A DNA stretch of 64,000 nucleotides. It comes from Argonema galeatum A003/A1 (GTDB taxonomy: Bacteria; Cyanobacteriota; Cyanobacteriia; Cyanobacteriales; Aerosakkonemataceae). Both the position numbers and the translations under genes were made by a program. The stretch spans positions 1 to 64,000 of the forward strand of contig NZ_JAIQZM010000008.1 of assembly GCF_023333595.1 (NCBI RefSeq). The letters run 5' to 3'. Under the pieces are notes generated by a model. That model was not told the DNA's origin and ran no database searches. It worked only from the letters and a program-made list of their open reading frames with translations. Below are positions 44,727-53,717 of the stretch, one piece after another (position 1 is the first letter of the stretch; every line of letters begins with the position of its first letter).

Positions 44727-46187
44727 ATGCTTGACTACGATGTAGTCGCGATCGGGGGCAGTCCGGCTGGACTTTATACTGCGATCGCGGCAACTTACCT
44801 AAAAGCCCGCGTTGCCTTGGTAGCATCCCCGCTGCTGGGTTCAACTTGGTCAGAATCTGGCTCTAAATGCAACAAAGCTCTCATTCAGGTGGGACGGGTT
44901 GCCCATCAGATGCGCGAAGCGTCATCTTTTGGGGTTTATTGGGAACCAGAGTCAGAATCTGCACGGCTAGGCGTGGGAGTGCGATTTGCCGACGCTCTGA
45001 AGTGGGCTAAAGGGGTAGTCTCTGCCCTCGACGAACAGCATTCTCCAGCTGTTCTCGCTTCTCTGGGTGTGGATGTAATTTTTGGTGAAGGGGAATTCTG
45101 CCGAAAACCACACTTTGCTTTTGTTGTCAACGGGCAAATCCTGCGATCGCGTGCTTACCTGATCGCTACTGGATCTCGTCCTGTAATTCCAGACATTGAT
45201 GGATTGCAAAGTACTGGTTATCTCACTCCCGATACTATCTGGCAGCAGCCAAATGTCAACATCCCCAAAAGCTTGATTTTCATCGGCGGCGACCCTGTAG
45301 GTATAGAATTGGCTCAGACTTTTGCGCGGTTGGGTTTCCGCGTCACTGTTGTGGTGAAGAGTTCCCATATCTTGACTAAAGAAGATTCGGAGGCGGCGCT
45401 TCTTGTTCAAGCGCAATTGGAAGCTGAGGGCGTCCGGGTTTTGACGGGGCATCAAGTTACCCAAGTAAAGTGGCTTGATGACAAAAAGTGGGTTCAAGCT
45501 GGAGATCGGGCGCTTGAAGCTGATGAAATTGTAGTTGCTGTCGGTCAGCAGCCTAATGTTGATTCTTTAAATTTGGAGGGGGTGGGGGTGAAGTGCGATC
45601 GCCACGGCATTGGCGTTAATCAAAAATTGCAAACAACTAATTCCCGGATTTATGCCTGCGGCGATGTTTTAGGTGGCTATCGATTTGCCCACGTGGCACA
45701 TTACGAAGCCCGCATCGCCCTGAAAAATATGTTGTTTTTCCCGTTTTTCAAGGTTGATTACCGCTATATGCCTTGGGCTATCTTTTCCGATCCGGAACTG
45801 GCACGGGTGGGTATGACCCAAGAACAAGCTAGACGCCGTTATGGGGATGATGTGTTAGTTTTGCGCCGCTATTTCAAGGGGGTGGACAAGGCTCAGATGT
45901 GCGGGGAAACTACAGGTTTTTGTAAAATCTTAGTTCTTCGCAGTGGTGAAATTCTCGGTGCCCACTTGGTTGGGCCACAAGCTAGCGAGTTGATCCACGC
46001 GATCGCTCTAGCTATGCAGCAACGTCTGAAATTTCAAACACTGAGTCAACTACCTACAATATTTCCCACTTTGTCTGATATTTACTCGCAAACAGCAAGC
46101 GACGGTCATCAGCAAAGCCTCTCTCAACATCCCACTAGGCAAAATTGGTTAGAAAGTTTCTTCAATCTGCGTCGTTCGTGGTCTTAA
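44727..46187 (+). CDS. Pyridine nucleotide-disulfide oxidoreductase family flavoprotein lacking redox cysteines
   Basis: A 486-residue two-dinucleotide-binding flavoprotein related to mercuric reductase and lipoamide dehydrogenase. The FAD motif is AIGGSPAGLYTA (8-19), the NAD(P) motif is FIGGDPVGIELAQ, and the second FAD motif is IYACGDVLGGYRFAHVA. The dimer domain is complete. The usual GGTCxxxGCxPxK reads GSTWSESGSKCNK (38-50), so both active Cys are absent (W41, S46) and an unrelated Cys48 is present. It cannot do dithiol-disulfide chemistry. It may be an NAD(P)H dehydrogenase with another acceptor. Confidence 0.88.
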   Translation: MLDYDVVAIGGSPAGLYTAIAATYLKARVALVASPLLGSTWSESGSKCNKALIQVGRVAHQMREASSFGVYWEPESESARLGVGVRFADALKWAKGVVSALDEQHSPAVLASLGVDVIFGEGEFCRKPHFAFVVNGQILRSRAYLIATGSRPVIPDIDGLQSTGYLTPDTIWQQPNVNIPKSLIFIGGDPVGIELAQTFARLGFRVTVVVKSSHILTKEDSEAALLVQAQLEAEGVRVLTGHQVTQVKWLDDKKWVQAGDRALEADEIVVAVGQQPNVDSLNLEGVGVKCDRHGIGVNQKLQTTNSRIYACGDVLGGYRFAHVAHYEARIALKNMLFFPFFKVDYRYMPWAIFSDPELARVGMTQEQARRRYGDDVLVLRRYFKGVDKAQMCGETTGFCKILVLRSGEILGAHLVGPQASELIHAIALAMQQRLKFQTLSQLPTIFPTLSDIYSQTASDGHQQSLSQHPTRQNWLESFFNLRRSWS

Positions 46188-46279
46188 AAAACCCACTTTT
46201 CTCATGCGATCGCAAATCCGCAACCATTAGCCCTTTTATTCTCTTTCTCTTTTCCTTTATCTGAAATTCTCGGTAAATG

Positions 46280-46445
46280 ATATCATGTCCTTACGCATCG
46301 GTTACCTAAAAAAATCGTGCGATCATTCTTATCTGCGTTTATCTGCGTTCATCTGCCTACATCTGCGGTAAAAATTTAACCACCGATGACAACAGACGAT
46401 TTGACGATCTCACTCATTCACTAACGATGCAACCAGACACGATAT
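46280..46445. repeat. ATCTG-family inverted-repeat element (complete copy)
   Basis: Ends ATATCATGTCCTTACGCATC and, reversed, ATATCGTGTCTGGTTGCATC are imperfect terminal repeats. The middle has ATCTGCGTTT/ATCTGCGTTC repeats and AAAAATTTAACC. It ends 11 bp before the next gene, so it may supply that gene's leader. Confidence 0.75.
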
Positions 46446-46456
46446 GAGGTGTTAAT

Positions 46457-47680
46457 ATGTTCTCATTCATTAAAAAGATCGGCAATAAGTTGATTCACAA
46501 GTCAACTTATATTCATCATGAACCGATCAACAAAGTCAGCCTAGTTATTCTCATATTAATTGATATTTTTGTACTGGTTAATGTTTTTAGTGGTTTAAAT
46601 AGTATTTCCCAATGGCCACTCAGTCCATCCGAAGAATTTCCGTGCTTTTTGGCATATGAAAATTACCAAACAGCCGACAAGAAAGGAACTACTGTATTTA
46701 ATGTCACCACTATTGAAAATCTAATTGAGCAAAATAAATCATATCCATCTCCTGCTGTTGACAATTCCAATAGATTGGGTCAGAGTTCAAATCTATGTAC
46801 AAATTACACGCGCTTATCCAAAGCGATAAACACTCCTGAAAATGTCCAACTGAAAGCGAGTATCGATAAACAAAGAAGCGAAATTTATTCTCTCAACCAA
46901 GACATTCAAACGCTGCAAAGTCAGTATAATTCTACATTACTGGAAAAAATTGCGGGTCAAGCTTCTGAAAAATCAATCAATAAAGTTAATGCCGATCGGG
47001 TAAAATCAGAAATTGAACGCAATAAGAAGCAAATCGCCAATAAGGAAAAGGAAATTACCGATCGCCAAACCAAATTAATTCAACATCCTGCTTCGGACAC
47101 TTATCTTAAGCTTCTCAATAATACTTCAGAATATCAAGCAATCAAAAGAGATTATGAATCAGCAGAGTTTTGGTATCCCAATAAACAACTACTATTACAA
47201 ACCCTATTTCTATTACCGTTAATCCTCATAGCTTATCTTTGGCATTCAGCAGCAATTAGAAAAAATATAGGGTTACAAGCTCTACTTAGTTGGCATCTAC
47301 TTCTCATATTCTGCATTCCTTTGCTGATTAAGTTTTTTGAGTTTCTTCAGTTTGGTAATCTTGTCGGTATAGTGATTGACTTGATTATCAAACTGTTCGG
47401 TGGATTAGTCTTTATTGCCAGTTATGCGTTAATTTTGATTATTCCTTTATTAGGGTTGGGTTTAATCAAAATTCTCCAAAGGTGGGTTTTAAATCCCCGC
47501 CTTCAAGCCAAAAAGAGAATCCAAAAAGTGCGTTGTATTAATTGCAACTTCCAACTTCGTATGAGCGATGAATTCTGCCCATCTTGCAGTTTCAATCAGT
47601 ATATAGATTGCTCAAATTGTCATCATAAAACGTACAAATTTACGAATTTCTGTAGTAGTTGCGGTCATAAAATAGAATAG
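46457..47680 (+). CDS. Membrane protein with coiled-coil and two zinc ribbons
   Basis: A 407-residue protein. One helix (about 26-47) is followed by an exported or soluble stretch with a coiled-coil (120-210). Three to four more helices lie at about 245-345. The cytoplasmic C-terminus has two small zinc ribbons (CINC...CPSC and CSNC...CSSC, 358-402). There is no recognised function. The GAGGTG just upstream serves as the ribosome site. Codon choice is more A/T-rich than that of its neighbours. Confidence 0.75.
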   Translation: MFSFIKKIGNKLIHKSTYIHHEPINKVSLVILILIDIFVLVNVFSGLNSISQWPLSPSEEFPCFLAYENYQTADKKGTTVFNVTTIENLIEQNKSYPSPAVDNSNRLGQSSNLCTNYTRLSKAINTPENVQLKASIDKQRSEIYSLNQDIQTLQSQYNSTLLEKIAGQASEKSINKVNADRVKSEIERNKKQIANKEKEITDRQTKLIQHPASDTYLKLLNNTSEYQAIKRDYESAEFWYPNKQLLLQTLFLLPLILIAYLWHSAAIRKNIGLQALLSWHLLLIFCIPLLIKFFEFLQFGNLVGIVIDLIIKLFGGLVFIASYALILIIPLLGLGLIKILQRWVLNPRLQAKKRIQKVRCINCNFQLRMSDEFCPSCSFNQYIDCSNCHHKTYKFTNFCSSCGHKIE

Positions 47681-47763
47681 AATCAATAATATGTAGAAGT
47701 CAGATAGGAACAGTTTGGTGAAGGAGTGATACCCAATCCTGGTTAACTACTCCCTTTTTCTTG

Positions 47764-47790
47764 AAGCCCGCGCAGGCGGGCTTTGTTTGT
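47764..47790. terminator. Terminator between convergent genes
   Basis: AAGCCCGC/GCGGGCTT around GCAG is an 8-bp G/C-rich stem followed by TTGTTTGT. It lies between the zinc-ribbon membrane gene and hisC and can serve the former. A second small hairpin (GCGACTTTAGTCGT) follows. Confidence 0.75.
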
Positions 47791-47831
47791 ATAGCCGCGA
47801 CTTTAGTCGTCGGGTAAAAAAAGGGTTAGAC

Positions 47832-48872
47832 TTAACTTAACGCCTGCATTAGTGTTTGGTTTTGCTCGTCCGTGCCTACTGTAATTCGGAGCTTATTTTC
47901 TAACCCAGGTTGCTTGAAGTATCGCACCAAAATTCCCCGTTCTTTCAATTCTAAGTAAAGAGACTCTGCATTTCCTTCTGGAGGAGTCGCTAAAACAAAG
48001 TTACCGTGAGAATCAAGCACCGTAAACCCTAAATTCTTTAAGTTTACTGTAAGCTGTGTCCGAGACTTTTTCACTTTGTCTGCACAAGCATTCTTGTAGG
48101 ATTGATCTCTCATTGCTGCTGTGCCAACTGCTATGGCTAGAGCGTCAATGTTGTAACTGTCTTTTACCTTGAATAATCCAGAGAGTAGTTTTGGATTTGC
48201 CACTCCAAAGCCCATTCGCAAGCCTGCTAACGAATACCCTTTTGATAAGGTACGCAATACGATCGCATTCTCGAACTCTTGCACTAGAGGTAGGGCTGAA
48301 AACTCAGCAAAGTCAACATAAGCCTCATCGATTACCACAATTCCCGATACTTTCTGTAGCAATTCCCGCAGATCGTCCAAAGGGACTGCGTGACCGGAAG
48401 GGCTATTGGGAGAAGCAATGAACGTAATTGCGCCATTTGCCGCAATGAGTTTTTCGATTGGTAATTGAAAGTTAGCAGCATAAGGAACCTCAACTATTTC
48501 CGCAGGCTGCATAGCTGATAGAGTGCGATACAGCACATAGGTTGGCATGGGATACACAACTTTGCGATCGCCTCCCTCCGCGCACGATCGAACTAGGACA
48601 TTTAGCAATTCATCGCTGCCATTGCTAACAATCACCCAGTCAGCGGGTACTCCCAACACATCACTTACTGCCTGACAAAACCCGATCGCAAACGGGTCGG
48701 GATAGCGTCGTAGCAACTCGCTATCCAAATTTCGCAACACCTCTATCGTTTTTGGAGAAGGTGGATAGGGATTCTCATTGGTGTTCAGTTTAATAATTTT
48801 TATTCCTGGCTTGGGCTGTTCGCCTGGAACGTAGCCAGTCATGGCATCAATTGCGGGACGGAAGTAGCTCAT
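47832..48872 (-). CDS. hisC: Histidinol-phosphate aminotransferase
   Basis: A 346-residue fold-type I PLP enzyme of histidine synthesis (imidazole acetol-phosphate to histidinol phosphate). It has LNTNENPYPPSP near the start, FIASPNSPSGHAVPL, VVIDEAYVDFA and the PLP Lys in RTLSKGYSLAGLRMGF. It is a single gene, as usual in cyanobacteria where his genes are scattered. Confidence 0.93.
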   Translation of the reverse strand: MSYFRPAIDAMTGYVPGEQPKPGIKIIKLNTNENPYPPSPKTIEVLRNLDSELLRRYPDPFAIGFCQAVSDVLGVPADWVIVSNGSDELLNVLVRSCAEGGDRKVVYPMPTYVLYRTLSAMQPAEIVEVPYAANFQLPIEKLIAANGAITFIASPNSPSGHAVPLDDLRELLQKVSGIVVIDEAYVDFAEFSALPLVQEFENAIVLRTLSKGYSLAGLRMGFGVANPKLLSGLFKVKDSYNIDALAIAVGTAAMRDQSYKNACADKVKKSRTQLTVNLKNLGFTVLDSHGNFVLATPPEGNAESLYLELKERGILVRYFKQPGLENKLRITVGTDEQNQTLMQALS

Positions 48873-48905
48873 AATTAATCATATAAATTCCTGACGAGCT
48901 TGTTC

Positions 48906-49002
48906 ATTAGACATCTCCAGAAATTAAAGGTGCTAACCCTTGAACCCTTGTAGAGACGTTGCATGCAACGTCTCTACATTCTTTTTTGGAGAGGTCTATT
49001 AT
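48906..49002. mobile_element. 97-bp palindromic MITE-like element, copy 2
   Basis: Identical to 23937-24033 in the same orientation. It holds the perfect 30-bp palindrome centred on GTTGCATGCAAC and the TTAGACATCTCC/GGAGAGGTCTA ends. It lies between hisC and the class IV aminotransferase gene. Confidence 0.8.
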
Positions 49003-49126
49003 ATCACAAATTGAGTGGCGTGCAGCCAAATCTGATTCCACGCTTATAATGAAAAGCAAATCACCGAATCGCACAACCAAATTGATTCAAAAATTTTATA
49101 TTTGATACAATTTTTTAGAGAATTAG

Positions 49127-49975
49127 GTGATTGCTATTTACTGGTATAAGGGTGATTTAATTGAATCTCAAACGCTGGAACTGGGGATAGACGATCCGGG
49201 GCTGCTGTACGGGGCGACTGTTTTCACGACGCTGCGGGTGTACGATCGCTCTTTGGATAGTGCCGGGACGAATTGGGCCAGACATTGCGATCGCATTCGT
49301 CATAGTTTGGAAATATTTGGCTGGCAAATGCCAGACTGGGAGAGAGTGCGACAAGGCGCAGATCTTTTGAAGGCGCACTTTCCAGTATTGAGAATTGCCA
49401 TATTTCCCGATGGGCGGGAGTGGATTACAGGTAGATTATTACCAGGGGATTTGTGCTCTAGCCAACAGTCGGGCATAGTCGCTTGGTTAGCAGAAGCCCC
49501 CGAATTTCGGCGCAGTCTGGCCGAACACAAAACTGGTAATTATCTCTCAGCTTGGCTAGCATTGAGAGAAGCGCAAAAATACGGAGCTAAAGAAGCGATT
49601 TTGCTGGATTCATCTGGAAATTGGTTAGAAACGAGTACAGGCAACCTGTGGGGGTGGCGGGATGGCAGGTGGTGGACTCCGCCTTCAGCAGCGGGAATTT
49701 TACCAGGACTGATGCGAGATTGGCTAATCTGCAAGCTGAGAAGTCAGAATGAAATAGTGGAGGAGGAGCCTTGGAGTGTCGATCTGGTGGCAGGATTTGA
49801 GGCGATCGCTTACAGCAACAGCGTTGTAGAAGTTGTTCCCATCCATACCATACTCAGAAGCCAGTCAGAAAGCCCCTCTTACCTCTTCCCCCTAGCCCCT
49901 AGCCCCTCTCATATTTGCTTCGAGAAACTGCGACTTTCGATACTCGGTCGGTTGCCATTTTCTGAGATAGGTTAA
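49127..49975 (+). CDS. Class IV aminotransferase, likely aminodeoxychorismate lyase (PabC)
   Basis: A 282-residue fold-type IV PLP protein. The PLP Lys is in EHKTGNYLSAWLALREA. GIDDPGLLYGATVFTTLRVY is the typical start, and LETSTGNLWG and AIAYSNSVVEVVPI are conserved. The family includes branched-chain aminotransferases, but the length and FTTLRV pattern fit cyanobacterial PabC (folate synthesis). The start is a GTG at 49127. Near the end, YLFPLAPSPSH is encoded by a CCCCTAGCCCCTAGC repeat. Confidence 0.8.
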   Translation: MIAIYWYKGDLIESQTLELGIDDPGLLYGATVFTTLRVYDRSLDSAGTNWARHCDRIRHSLEIFGWQMPDWERVRQGADLLKAHFPVLRIAIFPDGREWITGRLLPGDLCSSQQSGIVAWLAEAPEFRRSLAEHKTGNYLSAWLALREAQKYGAKEAILLDSSGNWLETSTGNLWGWRDGRWWTPPSAAGILPGLMRDWLICKLRSQNEIVEEEPWSVDLVAGFEAIAYSNSVVEVVPIHTILRSQSESPSYLFPLAPSPSHICFEKLRLSILGRLPFSEIG

Positions 49976-50041
49976 AATAAATTTACATAAGTTAACTAGA
50001 AAAATTCCTCAGACCATAAAACCCAGGAGGGTAGACCAAGA

Positions 50042-51880
50042 GTGAATAAACAATGGAGAAATGCAGGGCTGTACGCACTGTTAGCCCTCGTTGTGGTTGC
50101 ATTGGCGACCGCATTTTTTGACAACAAGCAACCTCAGAGAGAAACGTGGCGTTACAGTGAGTTCCTCCAGAAAGTCGAAAGTAAACAGGTAGGGAAAGTC
50201 AGTATTAGTGCAGATCGGTCTATGGCCCGCGTGCAAGCCGCAAACGGCAACAGGGTGATAGTCAATCTTCCCCCCGATCCCGACCTGTTTAACTTTCTAA
50301 CTAAAAACAAGGTTGACATTTCAGTTTCACCACCAAACGATGAAGCCTTATGGGTGAAGACTCTGAGCAGCTTGTTCTTACCCATCCTGCTTTTGGTGGG
50401 GCTGTTCTTTTTGCTGCGACGCGCCCAAAATGGACCGGGCTCTCAGGCGATGAACTTTGGTAAGTCGAAAGCCAGAGTGCAAATGGAGCCGCAAACGCAA
50501 GTAACTTTTGGGGATGTTGCTGGTATTGACCAAGCAAAGCTGGAACTCAACGAAGTTGTTGATTTCTTGAAAAATGCCGATCGCTTCACGGCTATTGGCG
50601 CAAAAATTCCCAAAGGCGTGCTGCTAGTTGGGCCTCCCGGAACGGGTAAAACGCTGCTGGCGCGTGCTGTAGCAGGGGAAGCGGGTGTTCCTTTCTTCTC
50701 GATCTCCGGTTCTGAGTTCGTGGAAATGTTTGTGGGTGTTGGTGCTTCCCGCGTCCGCGACTTGTTTGAACAAGCCAAAACAAATGCGCCCTGCATCGTC
50801 TTCATTGATGAAATTGATGCTGTCGGTCGTCAACGGGGTGCTGGTTTAGGCGGCGGTAACGATGAGCGCGAACAAACCCTCAACCAGTTGCTGACTGAAA
50901 TGGACGGTTTTGAGGGCAATAACGGCATTATTATTATTGCGGCAACCAACCGCCCAGACGTGCTGGATGCGGCACTGCTGCGTCCAGGTCGTTTCGATCG
51001 CCAAGTAGTTGTGGATCGACCTGATTTTGCTGGGCGTCTGGAAATTCTCAATGTCCACTCCCGTGGTAAGACTTTAGCTCAGGATGTGGATTTGGAGAAG
51101 ATTGCGCGTCGGACTCCTGGTTTTACTGGGGCAGATTTGTCTAATTTGCTCAATGAAGCGGCTATTTTGGCGGCGCGTCGCAATTTGACGGAAATCTCGA
51201 TGGATGAAGTCAATGATGCGATCGATCGCGTGCTGGCTGGCCCAGAGAAGAAAGACCGGGTAATTAGCGAGAAGCGCAAGGCTGTGGTAGCTTATCACGA
51301 AGCTGGACACGCCGTTGTCGGTGCGTTAATGCCAGATTTTGACCCGGTGCAGAAGATTAGCATTATTCCTCGCGGTCAAGCGGGCGGGATCACTTGGTTT
51401 ACGCCGAGCGAAGATCGGTTGGATTCTGGTCTTGTGAGTCGTTCTTATCTGCAAAATCGGATGGCGATGCTGCTAGGCGGTCGTCTTGCTGAGGAGATTG
51501 TCTTCGGTGAGGAAGAGGTGACGACTGGTGCTTCTAGTGACTTGCAGCAAGTGGCGCGTGTGGCGCGTCAGATGGTGATGCGGTTTGGGATGAGCGATCG
51601 CATCGGACAAGTTGCCCTGGGTCGTCAGCAAGGTAATATGTTCTTGGGTCGCGATATTATGGCAGAGCGCGATTTCTCGGAAGAAACTGCTGCTACAGTT
51701 GATGATGAAGTCCGCATTTTGGTAGACCAAGCTTACAAGCGGGCGAAAGAAGTCTTGACAAATAACCGTAGTGTACTTAATCAGTTGGCAGCAATGTTGA
51801 TTGAGAAGGAAACTGTGGACGCTGAGGAACTGCAAGAGTTATTGGCGAATAGCGATGTGCGGATGGCGACAGTAGCCTAA
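50042..51880 (+). CDS. ftsH: ATP-dependent zinc metalloprotease FtsH
   Basis: A 612-residue AAA+ membrane protease. It has two transmembrane helices (about 9-25, 107-126), Walker A GPPGTGKT (197-204), Walker B IVFIDEID (252-259) and the zinc site HEAGH (419-423). It degrades damaged D1 and other membrane proteins, like the thylakoid FtsH proteins of cyanobacteria. The start is a GTG at 50042 with CAGGAGGG upstream. The gene is followed by a strong terminator and seems monocistronic. Confidence 0.97.
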   Translation: MNKQWRNAGLYALLALVVVALATAFFDNKQPQRETWRYSEFLQKVESKQVGKVSISADRSMARVQAANGNRVIVNLPPDPDLFNFLTKNKVDISVSPPNDEALWVKTLSSLFLPILLLVGLFFLLRRAQNGPGSQAMNFGKSKARVQMEPQTQVTFGDVAGIDQAKLELNEVVDFLKNADRFTAIGAKIPKGVLLVGPPGTGKTLLARAVAGEAGVPFFSISGSEFVEMFVGVGASRVRDLFEQAKTNAPCIVFIDEIDAVGRQRGAGLGGGNDEREQTLNQLLTEMDGFEGNNGIIIIAATNRPDVLDAALLRPGRFDRQVVVDRPDFAGRLEILNVHSRGKTLAQDVDLEKIARRTPGFTGADLSNLLNEAAILAARRNLTEISMDEVNDAIDRVLAGPEKKDRVISEKRKAVVAYHEAGHAVVGALMPDFDPVQKISIIPRGQAGGITWFTPSEDRLDSGLVSRSYLQNRMAMLLGGRLAEEIVFGEEEVTTGASSDLQQVARVARQMVMRFGMSDRIGQVALGRQQGNMFLGRDIMAERDFSEETAATVDDEVRILVDQAYKRAKEVLTNNRSVLNQLAAMLIEKETVDAEELQELLANSDVRMATVA

Positions 51881-51941
51881 TCGATTTTAGGTTTAATTTA
51901 AGATTGGGGTAATTCGGGAGTTGTCCTGGATTACCCGATCG

Positions 51942-51980
51942 GAAACCCGGTTTCTCCAAGAAACCGGGTTTCTTTTCTTA
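51942..51980 (+). terminator. Terminator of ftsH built from two GAAACCCGGTTTC palindromes
   Basis: GAAACCCGGTTTCT and AGAAACCGGGTTTC are joined by CCA to form a perfect 14-bp stem followed by TTTTC. Each arm is itself a copy of the dispersed palindrome, so the terminator looks assembled from the repeat family. Confidence 0.8.
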
Positions 51981-51985
51981 GGTAC

Positions 51986-52017
51986 GTTGTTGCGATGCCG
52001 CGCGGCATCGCAACAAC
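51986..52017. repeat. 32-bp perfect palindrome GTTGTTGCGATGCCGC
   Basis: GTTGTTGCGATGCCGC is followed directly by its complement. The same arms recur at 53351-53409 around a longer centre, so the two copies flank the WD40 gene. The shared left flank is TTCTTAGGTAC. Confidence 0.75.
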
Positions 52018-52056
52018 ATACCGAATAAACAGCGTTTCTCAAACCAAAATCTAGGT

Positions 52057-53151
52057 TCAACGCGACACCCGCCAAATTTTGATCGTTTTGTCCCAACTAC
52101 CGCTAACCAAAGTCTGTCCATCTGAACTGATGGCGATAGATTCAACCCGATTTAAATGGCCAGTGAGGGTGCTAAGTAACTCACCCGTACTGAGATTCCA
52201 CACTTTAATAGCCCCATCATTACTTCCACTCACAATTGTTTTCCCATCTGGGCTAATAGCAACAGAATATACTGAGTCACTATGACCAGTGAGAGTGCGA
52301 ATCAGATCCCCTGTGCTAATATTCCAAACTTTGATTTTATTCCCATAATTACCACTAACAATTGTCTGCCCATTCGGGCTGATAGCGACATCAAGAACCG
52401 AATTTGAATCAGTTAAAGTTTTCTGGATCTGACCTGTATGTAGATTCCATATTTTGATTGTATTGTCACCACTACTACCAACAATTGTATTCCCATCTGC
52501 GCTAATGGCGACAGCACTTACCCAGCTTGAAAGCCCCGCCAGAGCGAGATTCAGTTGACCTTGGAAATTCCACACTTCGATCAGCCCTTCCGAACTACCG
52601 CTGACAATAGTTTTCCCATCCGAACTAATAGCAACCGAATAGACATCTCCTACATTTTTTCTAAAACTACGAAGCAGTTGGCCTGTTGCTAAATTCCAGA
52701 TCTTAATCGTATTATCATAGCTGCCGCTGACAATTGTTTTCCCATCTGAACTGATAGCAACAGAGGTAACTCGCGCCGAATGACCGATTAGGGTACGAAG
52801 CAGTTCTCCTGTAGCCAAATTCCAAATTTTTATCGTATTGTCAACACTACCACTCACCACATTCTGCCCATCTGGACTGATAGCGACAGACGTAATCCAG
52901 TTGGAATTATCTGTAAGGGTTTTGGCTAAAGAAAGATTTTCTAAAGGACTTCTACTCGTAGTAGAACTCTGCGAAATAATAGGCGGAACACTTTTCAAAA
53001 CACTCGAACTAGGCGAAGTAACATCACTTGCACTCACAGAATTTACACCTAATTGACAAACCGAAGACCCAAACCATTCCCCTAAAAGCAACAACATAGC
53101 TGCCGCTATTCTTAAAGGTAATTTGATTTCCCGTTTACCCAATTTTTGCAT
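52057..53151 (-). CDS. Exported or anchored WD40 repeat protein
   Basis: About 364 residues from the ATG at 53151, which has GGAGG 5 nt before it. An ATG 12 nt upstream at 53163 is less likely. An N-terminal hydrophobic helix (about 16-30) anchors or exports it. Then come seven WD repeats (unit VAISPDGKTIVSGS-DNTIKIWN), enough for one beta-propeller. The protein-binding partner is unknown. It is flanked on both sides by the same palindromic repeats. Confidence 0.88.
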   Translation of the reverse strand: MQKLGKREIKLPLRIAAAMLLLLGEWFGSSVCQLGVNSVSASDVTSPSSSVLKSVPPIISQSSTTSRSPLENLSLAKTLTDNSNWITSVAISPDGQNVVSGSVDNTIKIWNLATGELLRTLIGHSARVTSVAISSDGKTIVSGSYDNTIKIWNLATGQLLRSFRKNVGDVYSVAISSDGKTIVSGSSEGLIEVWNFQGQLNLALAGLSSWVSAVAISADGNTIVGSSGDNTIKIWNLHTGQIQKTLTDSNSVLDVAISPNGQTIVSGNYGNKIKVWNISTGDLIRTLTGHSDSVYSVAISPDGKTIVSGSNDGAIKVWNLSTGELLSTLTGHLNRVESIAISSDGQTLVSGSWDKTIKIWRVSR

Positions 53152-53346
53152 AAGTTCCTCCATTTGCTGCCAAAGTACCTATATATTTATAGCAAAGTGC
53201 TGAGTTCAAAGCCCGCCTGGGATTCAAATCCCAGGCTAATAGCGAAAGTCCACGCTCTGTGGACTGAAGAGTTTACAGCACTTTTTGGGTGATTGAGGTA
53301 CAGAGAAACCCGGTTTCTTTTCTCACAAGACAAAAGCTGATTCTTA

Positions 53347-53413
53347 GGTACGTTGTTGCGATGCCGCGCTCTTATCCCATTTGTAATAAGAGCGCGGCAT
53401 CGCAACAACATAC
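53347..53413. repeat. Second GTTGTTGCGATGCCGC hairpin with inserted centre
   Basis: The arms of the 51986-52017 palindrome appear here, but with an extra inverted pair (GCTCTTA...TAAGAGC) and a loop in the centre. This gives a stem of more than 20 bp. AGAAACCGGGTTTCT palindromes flank it. Confidence 0.7.
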
Positions 53414-53513
53414 CTTTGAGTTTCTGATTTTGCCGAGAAACTAAGCCTGAAGAAACCGGGTTTCTGAGGTATACAATAAGAATATCTCAAAACCCACGCA
53501 CTCCGTTCTTCAG

Positions 53514-53663
53514 ATGACAGAATCAACCCAGAAACGGCAAGTTCGCCGAGGTCGCATTTTTCCCAAACACCAGAGTAGTCCAGAAACTCGCGCTAGACGC
53601 ATCGCCGAAAGGGAAGAATTAGGTAAGCATTGTTGCAAAATTTTCGAGCAAATATCACTCTGA
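53514..53663 (+). pseudogene. Truncated cyanobacterial conserved protein (49 aa)
   Basis: An ATG-started frame encoding MTESTQKRQVRRGRIFPKHQ and then RRIAEREELG with KIFEQISL before TGA. This resembles the N-terminal half of a small cyanobacterial family (about 100 residues, usually continuing with a W/Y-rich 'I-P-EL' half). That match is from memory. The second half is missing, and the next gene is a damaged Uma2 gene. It may be a fragment or a short real protein. Confidence 0.35.
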
Positions 53664-53717
53664 ATGTTTGGGTTACAGTGAGTTAGACTGGAGATGCGAG
53701 CGTGAAAGGTGACTTAG

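Noticed and set aside
47832-48872. hisC as a second cobD
   Set aside because: It lacks the HGGN start and has the LNTNENPYPPSP and FIASPNSPSG patterns of HisC.
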